A stretch of 64,000 nt of DNA from Lachnospiraceae bacterium (GTDB lineage: Bacteria > Bacillota > Clostridia > Lachnospirales > Lachnospiraceae). A program made the position numbers and the translations under genes. Of this stretch, positions 23,548 through 31,779 are shown in pieces; within the stretch, counting starts at the first letter, position 1; the number at the start of each line of letters is the position of its first letter. The notes under the pieces are model-generated. The model was not told where the DNA came from, ran no database searches, and worked only from the letters and a program-made list of their open reading frames with translations. The DNA lies in contig JAETRD010000006.1 of the NCBI GenBank assembly GCA_021770345.1, forward strand, positions 1 to 64,000, read 5' to 3'.

Positions 23548-24822
23548 ATGGAAAAAAGAACATTTGTGACAAAAGAACAGTTAGAGGAAATCGTAAAAAA
23601 CTATCCGACCCCCTTTCATCTGTACGACGAGCGGGGAATCCGGGAAAACGCGCGGGCGGTGCGCGAGGCGTTTGCATGGAATCCGGGCTTCCGCGAGTAT
23701 TTTGCGGTGAAGGCGACGCCGAATCCGTACATTTTAAATATTTTAAAAGAGTACGACTGCGGGTGCGACTGCGCGTCTCTGACGGAGCTGATGCTGGCGG
23801 ATTCCCAGGGGTTTGACGGAAAACACATCATGTTTTCCTCGAACGATACGCCCGAGGAGGAGTTCGTGTTTGCGGATAAGCTCGGAGCGATCATCAATCT
23901 GGACGATTTTACCCATATCGAGTTTCTCGAGAAGACCATCGGAAAAATTCCGGAGACGATCAGCTGCCGGTACAATCCCGGCGGCGTTTTTAAGATGAGC
24001 AATGGAATTATGGATAATCCGGGGGATGCGAAGTACGGCTTTACCCACGAGCAGATGATCGAGGGGTTCCGTATCTTAAAGGAGAAGGGGGCGAAGCATT
24101 TCGGCGTGCACGCATTTCTCGCGAGCAACACTGTGACAAACGAGTATTATCCGAAGCTCGCGCGGCAGCTTTTTGAGCTTGTGGTGGAACTGCGGGATAA
24201 GACGGGCTGTGATATCGCGTTTATCAACCTCTCCGGCGGTGTGGGCATCCCGTATATGCCGGAGCAGACGCCGAATGACATCCGCGTGATCGGCGCGGGC
24301 GTGCGGGAAGCGTTTGAGGAGATTCTGGTGCCTGCGGGACTCGGAGACGTCTCCATTTATGCGGAGATGGGCCGCTTTATGCTGGGGCCGTACGGCTGTC
24401 TTGTCACGACCGCGATTCACGAGAAGCACACCTACAAGGAGTATATCGGCGTGGACGCAAGCGCCGTCAATCTGATGCGGCCGGCCATCTACGGCGCCTA
24501 CCATCACATTACGGTCATGGGGAAGGAGGATCTTCCCTGCGATCACAAATATGATGTGACGGGTTCTTTATGTGAGAACTGCGATAAATTTGCGATTGAC
24601 CGGATGCTGCCGGAGATTGCGATGGGAGATCTACTTGTCATCCATGATACCGGCGCGCACGGATTTTCGATGGGGTACAATTATAACGGAAAACTGCGCT
24701 CGGCGGAGGTGCTGTTAAAAGAGGACGGTTCGACGCAGCTGATCCGCCGTGCGGAGACGCCGGAGGACTACTTCCGGACATTTGACTGTTTCGACATTTT
24801 AAAAGATATGAAATGGCAGTAA
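23548..24822 (+). CDS. lysA: Diaminopimelate decarboxylase
   Basis: This 424-residue PLP enzyme of the alanine-racemase fold type (group IV decarboxylase) removes CO2 from meso-diaminopimelate to give lysine. The start at ATG 23548 follows GGAGGTAACA; an in-frame ATG 12 bases upstream contains that site. EYFAVKATPNPYIL supplies the PLP lysine. HAFLASNTV, NLSGGVGIPYMPEQ, YAEMGRFMLGPYGC, GSLCENCDKF and HDTGAHGFSMGYNYN follow. The closing GAHGFSM region replaces the usual GAY motif, an acceptable variant. It lies 52 bases after azlD and may be on the same transcript, linking lysine synthesis to amino-acid export. Confidence 0.92.
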   Translation: MEKRTFVTKEQLEEIVKNYPTPFHLYDERGIRENARAVREAFAWNPGFREYFAVKATPNPYILNILKEYDCGCDCASLTELMLADSQGFDGKHIMFSSNDTPEEEFVFADKLGAIINLDDFTHIEFLEKTIGKIPETISCRYNPGGVFKMSNGIMDNPGDAKYGFTHEQMIEGFRILKEKGAKHFGVHAFLASNTVTNEYYPKLARQLFELVVELRDKTGCDIAFINLSGGVGIPYMPEQTPNDIRVIGAGVREAFEEILVPAGLGDVSIYAEMGRFMLGPYGCLVTTAIHEKHTYKEYIGVDASAVNLMRPAIYGAYHHITVMGKEDLPCDHKYDVTGSLCENCDKFAIDRMLPEIAMGDLLVIHDTGAHGFSMGYNYNGKLRSAEVLLKEDGSTQLIRRAETPEDYFRTFDCFDILKDMKWQ

Positions 24823-24865
24823 AACGGGCGGCATGGGTGCGGGCTGCCGCGGGGAGGAAGCGGCG

Positions 24866-25612
24866 ATGTGCATAGACGAGCAGCGCTTTGAGCAGGCAAA
24901 GAATAAAATTATCGGAGCAGACAGGGAGCGCAGGGGAATCGGGACGCTCTCCGAGAAAACGGTGCATGCGGTGCTGAAAAACTATTATGCGCCCGATGAG
25001 GATATGCATGAGATTCCGATTGAAAATTATGTTGCGGATATCTATACCGGGTCTGAGATTATCGAGATTCAGACCCGCGCGTTCCAGAATATGCGCAGAA
25101 AATTAGCGGCATTCCTGCCGCTTTATCCGGTTACGATCGTCTACCCGATTCCCCATATCAAGTGGCTCTCGTGGATTGACGAGGAGACCGGGGAAACCTC
25201 GCCGAAGCGGAAGTCTCCGAAAAAGGGAAATCCCTATCTGGCGTTTATCGAGCTCTACAAAATCCGCCCGTTTCTGCCCGATAAAAATCTGAAGCTCCGG
25301 CTCGATCTGATCGATATGGAGGAGTACCGGCTGTTAAATGGGTGGAGCAGGGATAAGAAGAAAGGCAGCGACCGGTATGACAGGATTCCGCTGAAATTTG
25401 CGGACGAGGTCTGCATCGACTGCAGAGAAGATTATATGCAGTTTATTCCCTATGAGATTCCGGAACGCTTTACGACGAAAGATTTCGCCGCGTGCGCGAA
25501 AATCCCGGTGCGCCTTGCGCAGACCGTCCTGCTGATTCTGACTGACCTTGCGGTCGTAGAGCGGGTCGGACGGGACGGCAGGAATATTCTCTACGAGATA
25601 CGCGAGATATAA
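24866..25612 (+). CDS. Unknown protein, possible PD-(D/E)XK nuclease fold
   Basis: This 248-residue protein starts at ATG 24866 with GGGAGGAAG at good spacing. The strand pattern YVADIYTGSEIIEIQTRAFQ gives D...ExQ, a variant of the PD-(D/E)XK catalytic core with Gln in place of Lys. The charged segment WIDEETGETSPKRKSPKKG follows. The C-terminus (about 190-248) looks like a winged helix: FTTKDFAACAKIPVRLAQTV and VERVGRDGRNILYEI. No family is recognised with confidence. It sits alone after lysA, 44 bases downstream. DNA binding or processing is inference only. Confidence 0.65.
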   Translation: MCIDEQRFEQAKNKIIGADRERRGIGTLSEKTVHAVLKNYYAPDEDMHEIPIENYVADIYTGSEIIEIQTRAFQNMRRKLAAFLPLYPVTIVYPIPHIKWLSWIDEETGETSPKRKSPKKGNPYLAFIELYKIRPFLPDKNLKLRLDLIDMEEYRLLNGWSRDKKKGSDRYDRIPLKFADEVCIDCREDYMQFIPYEIPERFTTKDFAACAKIPVRLAQTVLLILTDLAVVERVGRDGRNILYEIREI

Positions 25613-25695
25613 TGGGGCGTTGCGTTCGCGTCGCTTTTACCCGTCTGTAATGCTCCTTATATGCATCAGAAATCGACGCGGATGCGGCGGCCTCC

Positions 25696-25986
25696 TTAAT
25701 AATTGCTGAGTACGAGCCGCTGCTTGAACAGATCATCCATCTGGTCAATCGTGCGCCTGGCCTGGCTGTACCGGTTGCGGTTGATGCGGATGGTGTAGAT
25801 CTGGCTCGCGCCGCGGTATTTCTCGCGCTGGAAAAACGGAATCCGGATCCAGCCTCTTGTAAACGGAATCCGATTCTCCATCAGAAGCTGTGCCGCCTGG
25901 TTGCTGATGCGCTCATTCGTGGTTCTGCACAGTTCCACATCTTTATCTATCTGTTTGGTGTTCCCTAAAATGATCGTTCTTTTCAT
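25696..25986 (-). CDS. Unknown 96-residue protein paired with XRE regulator
   Basis: The reverse-strand protein reads MKRTIILGNTKQIDKDVELC and contains ISNQAAQLLMENRIPFTRGW, IPFFQREKYRGASQIY and RYSQARRTIDQMD. It is basic, with a short alpha/beta pattern, and has no recognised family. A GAAGGGA lies about 14 bases from the ATG, which is wide. The XRE-type gene lies 62 bases upstream on the same strand, and the order DNA-binding protein then small basic protein resembles some toxin-antitoxin pairs. That interpretation is unproven. Confidence 0.6.
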   Translation of the reverse strand: MKRTIILGNTKQIDKDVELCRTTNERISNQAAQLLMENRIPFTRGWIRIPFFQREKYRGASQIYTIRINRNRYSQARRTIDQMDDLFKQRLVLSNY

Positions 25987-26048
25987 AAAATATAATTGGG
26001 TCCCTTCTATAAGTCTGCAATAAATTTATTTCGCGTATTTCCCATGTG

Positions 26049-26273
26049 TCAACGGATTTTAATATGAATCTGTTTGCCGAGGCTTTCCGCCACTTTTACA
26101 AGAAAGTCCAGACTCGGATTATAGTTGCCGCTCTCAAAGCGGGAAATGTTGGACTTTTTGGTGCCCACGCGTTCCGCTAAAACTTCCTGCGTTACGTTCT
26201 GTGCCTTTCTTGCATTTCTGAGCTGTTCCACGACTTCATAGCGCGGAACAAGGCTCCTGTCAATCTCCTTCAT
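26049..26273 (-). CDS. XRE-family helix-turn-helix regulator
   Basis: This 74-residue protein carries a Cro/CI-type HTH: QLRNARKAQNVTQEVLAERV then GTKKSNISRFESGNYNPSLD. The start at ATG 26273 is chosen over an upstream in-frame ATG at 26342, because the latter would lie almost at the predicted transcription start with no ribosome site. A perfect 26-bp palindrome (26353-26378) covers the promoter, so autorepression is very likely. The 96-residue gene follows 62 bases downstream. The architecture resembles HigA-like antitoxins, but there is no recognisable HigB. Confidence 0.82.
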   Translation of the reverse strand: MKEIDRSLVPRYEVVEQLRNARKAQNVTQEVLAERVGTKKSNISRFESGNYNPSLDFLVKVAESLGKQIHIKIR

Positions 26274-26352
26274 GTATACCCCGATCTTTTTGGAAAAAAG
26301 CGTTTTTCGATACTGCCCGGGCGCGCGTTGTCCGGGCGGCATTGCGATAGTA

Positions 26353-26383
26353 AAAAGTTATCATATATGATAACTTTTGTCAA
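26353..26383 (-). promoter_or_regulatory. XRE promoter with perfect 26-bp palindromic operator
   Basis: On the reverse strand TTGACA (26383-26378) and TAACTT (26360-26355) lie 17 bases apart. The spacer and -10 are covered by a perfect palindrome at 26353-26378 with half-site AAAAGTTATCATA. This is a classic autorepression arrangement. Confidence 0.75.
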
Positions 26384-26470
26384 TGAAATAAAATATAGGT
26401 TGCAAAAGAGGAGGGATTGTGATAAGATGTTTATTGCCTGAGCGGAACAGAAGCTGTGCCGTGAGAGAGC

Positions 26471-26553
26471 GCCGGTGTGGCGGAATGGCAGACGCAGCAG
26501 ACTCAAAATCTGCCGGGGGCAACCTCGTGCCGGTTCAAGTCCGGCCACCGGCA
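26471..26553 (+). tRNA. tRNA-Leu (anticodon CAA)
   Basis: An 83-base type II tRNA. The acceptor arms GCCGGTG and CACCGGC pair. The anticodon stem GCAGA/TCTGC encloses CTCAAAA, giving anticodon CAA (reads UUG). A variable arm and the T-arm GCCGGTTCAAGTCCGGC follow. CCA is not encoded. A strong terminator lies 15 bases downstream. Confidence 0.96.
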
Positions 26554-26567
26554 TTATGGCGTGAGAG

Positions 26568-26618
26568 ACAGGCAGCCGTTTTGTGATCGAAGGATTGCAA
26601 AACGGCTGCCTGTTTTTT
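26568..26618 (+). terminator. Terminator of tRNA-Leu
   Basis: ACAGGCAGCCGTTTTG (26568-26583) pairs with CAAAACGGCTGCCTGT (26598-26613), a perfect 16-bp stem. A six-base T run follows. Confidence 0.93.
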
Positions 26619-26701
26619 GGTGCAGCGGGGTCACCGCACGGGCGCCTGCCGCGGGGCAGGCAGGGACGAAAATTCCCCGGCGAGGGGTGAGGTGTCCGGA
26701 T

Positions 26702-26842
26702 TCACTTTGAGATTCCGGACGGCTTTTTGCCGAGGATAAAGTAATCCACCAGACGATTGATGGTGTTCTGCTGTGTCTTAATAATCTTTCGGAAATTATC
26801 ATTCTCTTTTGTTAAACGAATCAGTTCGTTTTCGACATTCAT
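26702..26842 (-). CDS. 46-residue coiled-coil small protein
   Basis: The reverse strand contains AAGGTGG, a 9-base spacer and ATG (26842-26840). The frame reads MNVENELIRLTKENDNFRKI, continues with IKTQQNTINRLVDYFIL, and ends GKKPSGISK. Heptad-like Leu/Ile spacing predicts a helix or short coiled coil. No family is recognised. The stretch between its start and the gene at 27130 (287 bases) holds divergent promoters and a GTCCCGGCG/CGCCGCGGGAC hairpin (26883-26905), but no other convincing gene. Confidence 0.55.
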   Translation of the reverse strand: MNVENELIRLTKENDNFRKIIKTQQNTINRLVDYFILGKKPSGISK

Positions 26843-27129
26843 TGTGACGATAACCACCTTTTATATAATATTTTCGATACAGCGTCCCGGCGTGAGCGCC
26901 GCGGGACATTACACTTGCATCATAGGGGAAGCAGGCCTGGGTGTCAAGCATATTGCACCCAAATAACGGGAGAAACAGACGATTGTATACAATATGTGCA
27001 AAAATATCCGTTAATTCGACAAAAATAGTTTGATTGACCTTTTGACGGTTTTTTAGAAAACCCATAGGAAATTCGATTTTGTTGTGCTAAAATGATACAT
27101 GCAAAAAAAGAGACGGTGGCAAAGAGCAA

Positions 27130-28890
27130 ATGAAAAAATATGGAAAATGGGCCGCGGGAGCAGCGCTTGCGCTGATTCTGCCGGCGGTATACTTTTATCT
27201 GTTGGAATTTTATACGCGGAATCCCTTTGAGCAGATACGCCCGTATGCACACCTTTTTAATCTGCTGCTGTTTGAGCTCGCAGGAGGGATTCTTTTTTGT
27301 CTGCTGGGACGGCTGCGCACGGCCTACCGGGTTCTCGGGGCGCTCACGATGGTGTTCGGGATTGCAAATGCCTATGTCGTGCGCTTTCGGACGAATCCGA
27401 TTGTGCCGTGGGATCTCTTTTCGCTGCGGACGGCGGCGAGTGTGGCGGGCAATTATGACTTTACGCCGGACGGCCGGATGGTGACGGTCACACTGCTGTT
27501 TCTCGCGGTCATTGCCGCGTTACGGCCGGTAAAGCTTCGGATCCGGTTTCCGCTGTGGATGCGCGCGATTCCGGCGGCGGTCCTTGTCGTGGTGCTGTCC
27601 GTCTTCTCGGGCGTCCTGCAGCAGGAGAGCTTTCAGAACAGCCACAGGCTGTACAATAAGCTGTTTACACCGACCGTCATGACAAAATATGACGGCACGG
27701 TCGTGACGCTGGTGATGAACATGGCCTACATGTCGATTGACAGACCTGCGGGGTATCGCGTGGCGGAGGCGGAGGAGATACTGGCGGACTACGGGCAGAC
27801 GGGGGAGGATACAGAGACGGAGGACCTTCCGAATATTATCGTGGTCATGAACGAGGCGTTTTCCGATCTGGCGGTGCTCGGCGAGTTTGAGACGAATCAG
27901 GATTATATGCCGTTTGTGCACCGGCTTATGGCAGGGGCGCCCGATACGGTGACCGGTATGTTAAACGTCTCGGTATGCGGCGGGAATACCGCGAATACGG
28001 AGTTTGAGTTCCTGACGGGAAATACGATGGCGTTTCTGCCGCAGGGGAGCGTGCCCTATCAGCAGTATATAAACGGCAGCTGCGCCTCGCTTGCGGGCTA
28101 TCTGGGGCAGCTTGGTTATCAGACTGTCGCAACGCATCCATACAATGCCGACGGCTGGGACAGGGATCGTGTGTATGAGCAGATGGGTTTTGACGAAAGT
28201 ATTTTCCGGGAGGGGTATCAATCCGCATACCGGATTCGGGATTATGTGAGTGACGATGCCTGTGTGGATAAGCTGATCGAGCTGTACGAGGGAAAAGAGG
28301 AGGGCAGTCCGCTGTTTGCGTTTTGCGTGACGATGCAGAACCACGGCGGTTATGACGAAGCGACGGAAGATTTTACGCCGGATGTGTTTGTGGAAGGAAC
28401 GGACAATTTTTCGCTGGAGCAGTATCTGTCCCTGATGCGGGTGTCAGATGCCGCGCTGGAGCGTCTGGTCGAATATTTTGCGGAGGCGGACGAGAAAACG
28501 GTGGTGGTATTCTTCGGCGATCACCAGCCGGGGGACGCGGTGGCAGGTCCCGTGCTTTCACTGAACGGCAAATCGTACCGTACGCTTGACGAGGAAGAAC
28601 TGAAACTGCGCTACCAGGTACCCTATGTCATCTGGGCAAACTATGATATTGCGGAGGAGCAGAATGCCGACACCAGCGTAAACTATCTCGGTGGGGAGCT
28701 TTTGCGGCGTGTCGGTGTGCCGACGGACGCATATCAGAATTTCCTGCTTGAGCTCAGGGAATCTTATCCGATTTTTTCCACCGTGCGGACCGTGGATGCG
28801 GACGGAGCCGAGACGGAGCCGGATGCCGGCGACGAGCAGATAGAACGGTATCGGAAACTGCAGTATTACCGTCTGTTTGACGAGGAATAG
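27130..28890 (+). CDS. LTA synthase-like membrane sulfatase-fold enzyme
   Basis: This 586-residue protein has five N-terminal transmembrane helices (about 8-25, 38-58, 65-82, 110-128 and 145-165), then an extracellular sulfatase-fold domain. Metal and nucleophile marks are IIVVMNEAFSDL (Glu), GGNTANTEFEFLTGN (the Thr nucleophile) and VVVFFGDHQPGD (Asp/His). Relatives transfer glycerol-phosphate or phosphoethanolamine to lipoteichoic acid or glycans. The donor and acceptor are not certain; this could be a phosphoglycerol transferase rather than true LtaS. Its stop is 3 bases before the YfhO-like gene, so the two form an operon for surface glycopolymers. Confidence 0.88.
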   Translation: MKKYGKWAAGAALALILPAVYFYLLEFYTRNPFEQIRPYAHLFNLLLFELAGGILFCLLGRLRTAYRVLGALTMVFGIANAYVVRFRTNPIVPWDLFSLRTAASVAGNYDFTPDGRMVTVTLLFLAVIAALRPVKLRIRFPLWMRAIPAAVLVVVLSVFSGVLQQESFQNSHRLYNKLFTPTVMTKYDGTVVTLVMNMAYMSIDRPAGYRVAEAEEILADYGQTGEDTETEDLPNIIVVMNEAFSDLAVLGEFETNQDYMPFVHRLMAGAPDTVTGMLNVSVCGGNTANTEFEFLTGNTMAFLPQGSVPYQQYINGSCASLAGYLGQLGYQTVATHPYNADGWDRDRVYEQMGFDESIFREGYQSAYRIRDYVSDDACVDKLIELYEGKEEGSPLFAFCVTMQNHGGYDEATEDFTPDVFVEGTDNFSLEQYLSLMRVSDAALERLVEYFAEADEKTVVVFFGDHQPGDAVAGPVLSLNGKSYRTLDEEELKLRYQVPYVIWANYDIAEEQNADTSVNYLGGELLRRVGVPTDAYQNFLLELRESYPIFSTVRTVDADGAETEPDAGDEQIERYRKLQYYRLFDEE

Positions 28891-28893
28891 AAA

Positions 28894-31410
28894 ATGGTTA
28901 ATATCAATGTTAATGAGAAAAAACTTTCGCTGGCAGCGGCATTTTTTGTGCCGCTGTTTATCACAATCGCCATATGCGTCGGCAGGGGCGTGTACCCGTT
29001 TGGAGACAGGTGTATTCTCCATGTGGATATGTACCATCAGTACTGTCCGTTTTTCTCCGAATTTTTGCAGAATATCAGAGACGGCAGCCTGTTTTCCTAC
29101 TCCTGGAATATCGGGCTGGGAGCGGATTTTGTCTCGCTGTACGCCTATTATCTGGCGAGCCCGCTAAACTGGCTGATCGTGCTGTGCCCGGGAAATGCGG
29201 TTGTTGAATTTATGACGATTCTCGTGGTAGTAAAGATTGCGGCATGCGGCCTTACGGCAGCCTGTTATCTGCAACGGCATTTTGAGACGGAACGTATGGC
29301 TGCGGCGGTATTCGGTACCGCTTACGCGCTGTGTGCGTTTACGGCGGCCTATTCCTGGAATATTATGTGGACCGACTGCATGGTGCTTCTTCCGCTGATC
29401 CTTCTCGGGCTCGAGCGTCTGGTAAAAAAGGGGCGTCCGCTTTTGTATTACGGGACGCTGGCGCTTTGCATACTGAGCAATTACTATATCTCGATTATGA
29501 TCTGTATCTTTCTGGTGTTCTGGTTTCTTTTGACCTGGGCGGAGAACCGGACGGCGGGTATCCGTGCCTGGGCGCGGTTTGCGTGGTACTCTCTGCTTGA
29601 GGGGGGAACGGCGGCCGTGCTGATTCTTCCGACGGCGATCGTGCTGGGCTACAGCGGCGCCGGGGGCATCTCTTTTCCGAAGTCCGTCGAGTGGTACTTT
29701 GATCTCGTGTCGGAGCTGTCCCGCCATTTCGTTCTGACGGAGACTTATACGGGGAGCGAGCATTGGCCAAATCTGTACTGCGGGGTGTTCGTGCCGGTGC
29801 TGTTTGTGCTGTATCTGATGAACGGAGAGATCTCCTGGAAACGCAAGGTGCCGCGGGTTTTTCTGGTCGCGCTGTTTGTGCTCGGCTTCGCGAATAACAT
29901 GCTGGACTTTTTCTGGCACGGACTGCATTTTCCGACTTCACTGCCGGGGCGGCAGAGTTTTATATACTGTTTTCTGCTGCTTGTAATCTGTTTTGAGGCA
30001 TTCTGCAAACTGCGGGGAAACCGCGTCTGGCATCTTTTAGTGGCCACGAATGTGTGTGTGGCGTTCCTGATGTGCGCGTATTTTCTCACGGAGGACCGGG
30101 CGGAGCAGACGATGCGCTTCGTGATGACCGCAGTGTTTTTCTGCTTTTATCTGATCCTGCTGTCCGGGTATCTGGCAGGCTCGAAAAAGGTGCGGCGTCT
30201 GCTGCTTGCGGTCGGCGGCTTTGCGGCGATCACCGAGCTTGCGATGAATCTGGAGGCCACGGGGCTTGATACCGTAAGCCGGTCGTCTTACCACAGGGAG
30301 CGCGCCGATTATCAGACGTTGCTGGGGCAGGCGGAGGCTATGGCGGAGGAAGAGGGGGTGCTGTTTTACCGGACAGAGCAGCTTGAGCGCAAGACAAAAA
30401 ATGACGCCGCGCTTCACGGCTATGCCTCGGCAACCCAGTTCTCCTCGCTGATGAATCTGAATGTCAGCCATTTCTATCAGGATGTTGGAATGGAGGGTGG
30501 CAAGAATTTTTACAGCTACAGCGGTGCGACCCCGCTTTTGGAGGCGATGCTTTCCGTGCGCTATGTGCTTGCCGACAATGACCGTGAGGCGGGGCCGCTG
30601 CGCGCGCTTCTTGCACCCGCGGGGGAGTATTCCCTGTACGAGAACCGCTATACGCTGCCGATTGGGTTTGTGATGGATGAAGCCGCGGCGGAGGAATGGG
30701 ATTACGACGAACCGGACGATATTGAAACCCAGAACCGGCTTGCGTATCTGCTTGGCGCGGATGAGGCGATGCTTGTGCCGGTGGAATCCGTATCGGAACC
30801 GGGCGAATCCGCGTTTACGGCGGAGCGGACCGGGTATTACTACGCGACCTACGAGAAGACGTCAATCGGGAATCTGACGGAGCAGACGAGCGACGGCAGG
30901 AGCAGGTCCTACACCAAGGTGTCCCACGGCTACACGCTCGACCTCGGCTACTGTGAAGCGGGAACCGGGGTGACGGTCACAAACACGGAAGGCGAGGAGC
31001 TGCCGCTTCGGGTGTATTATCTGAATCTCGATGCGTTTTATCAGGCGTATGAGGCGCTGAGCCGTCGGCCGTTTGTGCTGACTCTGTTTGAAAACAACCG
31101 CATCGAGGGGACGGTGCGGCTTACGAAGGCCGGCCGGCTGATCTTTTCCATTGCAGACGAGCAGGGCTGGACGCTTTTTGTGGACGGGGAGGAGACAAAG
31201 TCCGAGACGTTCGCGGAAGCGTTTATCAGTACGCGGCTTGCGCCGGGGGAGCATCAAATCGAACTGCGCTATGAGACGCCGGGCCTGCGGGCGGGGGCGG
31301 CCTGCTCGGGGCTTTGTCTGCTGCTCGCGGCGGCAAGCATTTATCTTTCCGGCCGGAAAAAGGGGGAAAGGCGAGAGGCGAATTCGGAAAAAGCCGGCGA
31401 TTCGGAATAA
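28894..31410 (+). CDS. YfhO-family membrane protein
   Basis: This 838-residue polytopic protein is expected to be a GT-C-fold glycosyltransferase. It carries about twelve transmembrane helices and a C-terminal extracellular beta domain. YPFGDRCILHVDMYHQYCPF and NIGLGADFVSLYAYYLASPL are signature motifs near the N-terminus, with an Asp in the catalytic position of the first loop. In Bacillus subtilis and Listeria YfhO-type proteins are linked to glycosylation of lipoteichoic acid. It begins 3 bases after the LTA-synthase-like gene, using AGGA near its end as the ribosome site. Together they would build and decorate a surface polymer. The exact sugar is unknown. Confidence 0.88.
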   Translation: MVNINVNEKKLSLAAAFFVPLFITIAICVGRGVYPFGDRCILHVDMYHQYCPFFSEFLQNIRDGSLFSYSWNIGLGADFVSLYAYYLASPLNWLIVLCPGNAVVEFMTILVVVKIAACGLTAACYLQRHFETERMAAAVFGTAYALCAFTAAYSWNIMWTDCMVLLPLILLGLERLVKKGRPLLYYGTLALCILSNYYISIMICIFLVFWFLLTWAENRTAGIRAWARFAWYSLLEGGTAAVLILPTAIVLGYSGAGGISFPKSVEWYFDLVSELSRHFVLTETYTGSEHWPNLYCGVFVPVLFVLYLMNGEISWKRKVPRVFLVALFVLGFANNMLDFFWHGLHFPTSLPGRQSFIYCFLLLVICFEAFCKLRGNRVWHLLVATNVCVAFLMCAYFLTEDRAEQTMRFVMTAVFFCFYLILLSGYLAGSKKVRRLLLAVGGFAAITELAMNLEATGLDTVSRSSYHRERADYQTLLGQAEAMAEEEGVLFYRTEQLERKTKNDAALHGYASATQFSSLMNLNVSHFYQDVGMEGGKNFYSYSGATPLLEAMLSVRYVLADNDREAGPLRALLAPAGEYSLYENRYTLPIGFVMDEAAAEEWDYDEPDDIETQNRLAYLLGADEAMLVPVESVSEPGESAFTAERTGYYYATYEKTSIGNLTEQTSDGRSRSYTKVSHGYTLDLGYCEAGTGVTVTNTEGEELPLRVYYLNLDAFYQAYEALSRRPFVLTLFENNRIEGTVRLTKAGRLIFSIADEQGWTLFVDGEETKSETFAEAFISTRLAPGEHQIELRYETPGLRAGAACSGLCLLLAAASIYLSGRKKGERREANSEKAGDSE

Positions 31411-31469
31411 CTGTCCGGTTTATGGGACATAAAAAGCATACCTGTCCGGGAAAATGGACAGGTGATGAG

Positions 31470-31505
31470 ATACACTCCTTTTATCAAAGACAAAAAGGAG
31501 TGTAT
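31470..31505 (+). promoter_or_regulatory. Hairpin masking a ribosome binding site
   Basis: ATACACTCCTTTT (31470-31482) pairs perfectly with AAAAGGAGTGTAT (31493-31505) around a 10-base loop. The right arm contains the AAAAGGAG ribosome site of the small gene starting at 31510. TTTT lies between the stem and the ATG, so the hairpin could also weakly terminate transcription. Confidence 0.75.
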
Positions 31506-31509
31506 TTTT

Positions 31510-31611
31510 ATGAAAGGATATATTGTGGAAGCGGGCTATATGGGGTATGTGGACGGCAGATATATGCTGTTTGCCAACGAGGAGGATTACAGAGAGTATT
31601 TTGAGGAGTAG
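31510..31611 (+). CDS. 33-residue small protein downstream of RBS-masking hairpin
   Basis: An ATG at 31510 opens 33 codons reading MKGYIVEAGYMGYVDGRYML and ending in FANEEDYREYFEE. AAAAGGAG is 9 bases upstream but lies fully inside a 13-bp hairpin. The peptide is rich in Tyr, Gly and acid residues, with no signal or Cys. No family is assigned with certainty. The gene looks real because spacing, stop and composition are right, and because the hairpin is placed as an RNA-level switch would be. Its transcript may come from a local promoter or from yfhO read-through. Confidence 0.6.
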   Translation: MKGYIVEAGYMGYVDGRYMLFANEEDYREYFEE

Positions 31612-31779
31612 GCGGGGAAAAGCGTTTGACAAGTGGTTCCGGGGTCGAAAATTTTAGATACATTTTATTGTAAATACAGTGATCCTTCGATATACTTATA
31701 GTGAGAACCGCTTTTTGGCGGGAACTGCAGAACGGCTTTTGCGGAAGTTCCCGCTTAGTTTGACAGAACGAGAGGGAAA

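Noticed and set aside
26477-26802. Open frames on both strands over and after tRNA-Leu
   Set aside because: They cross the tRNA or its terminator, lack ribosome sites and show no protein-like pattern, except for the short 26702-26842 gene listed separately.
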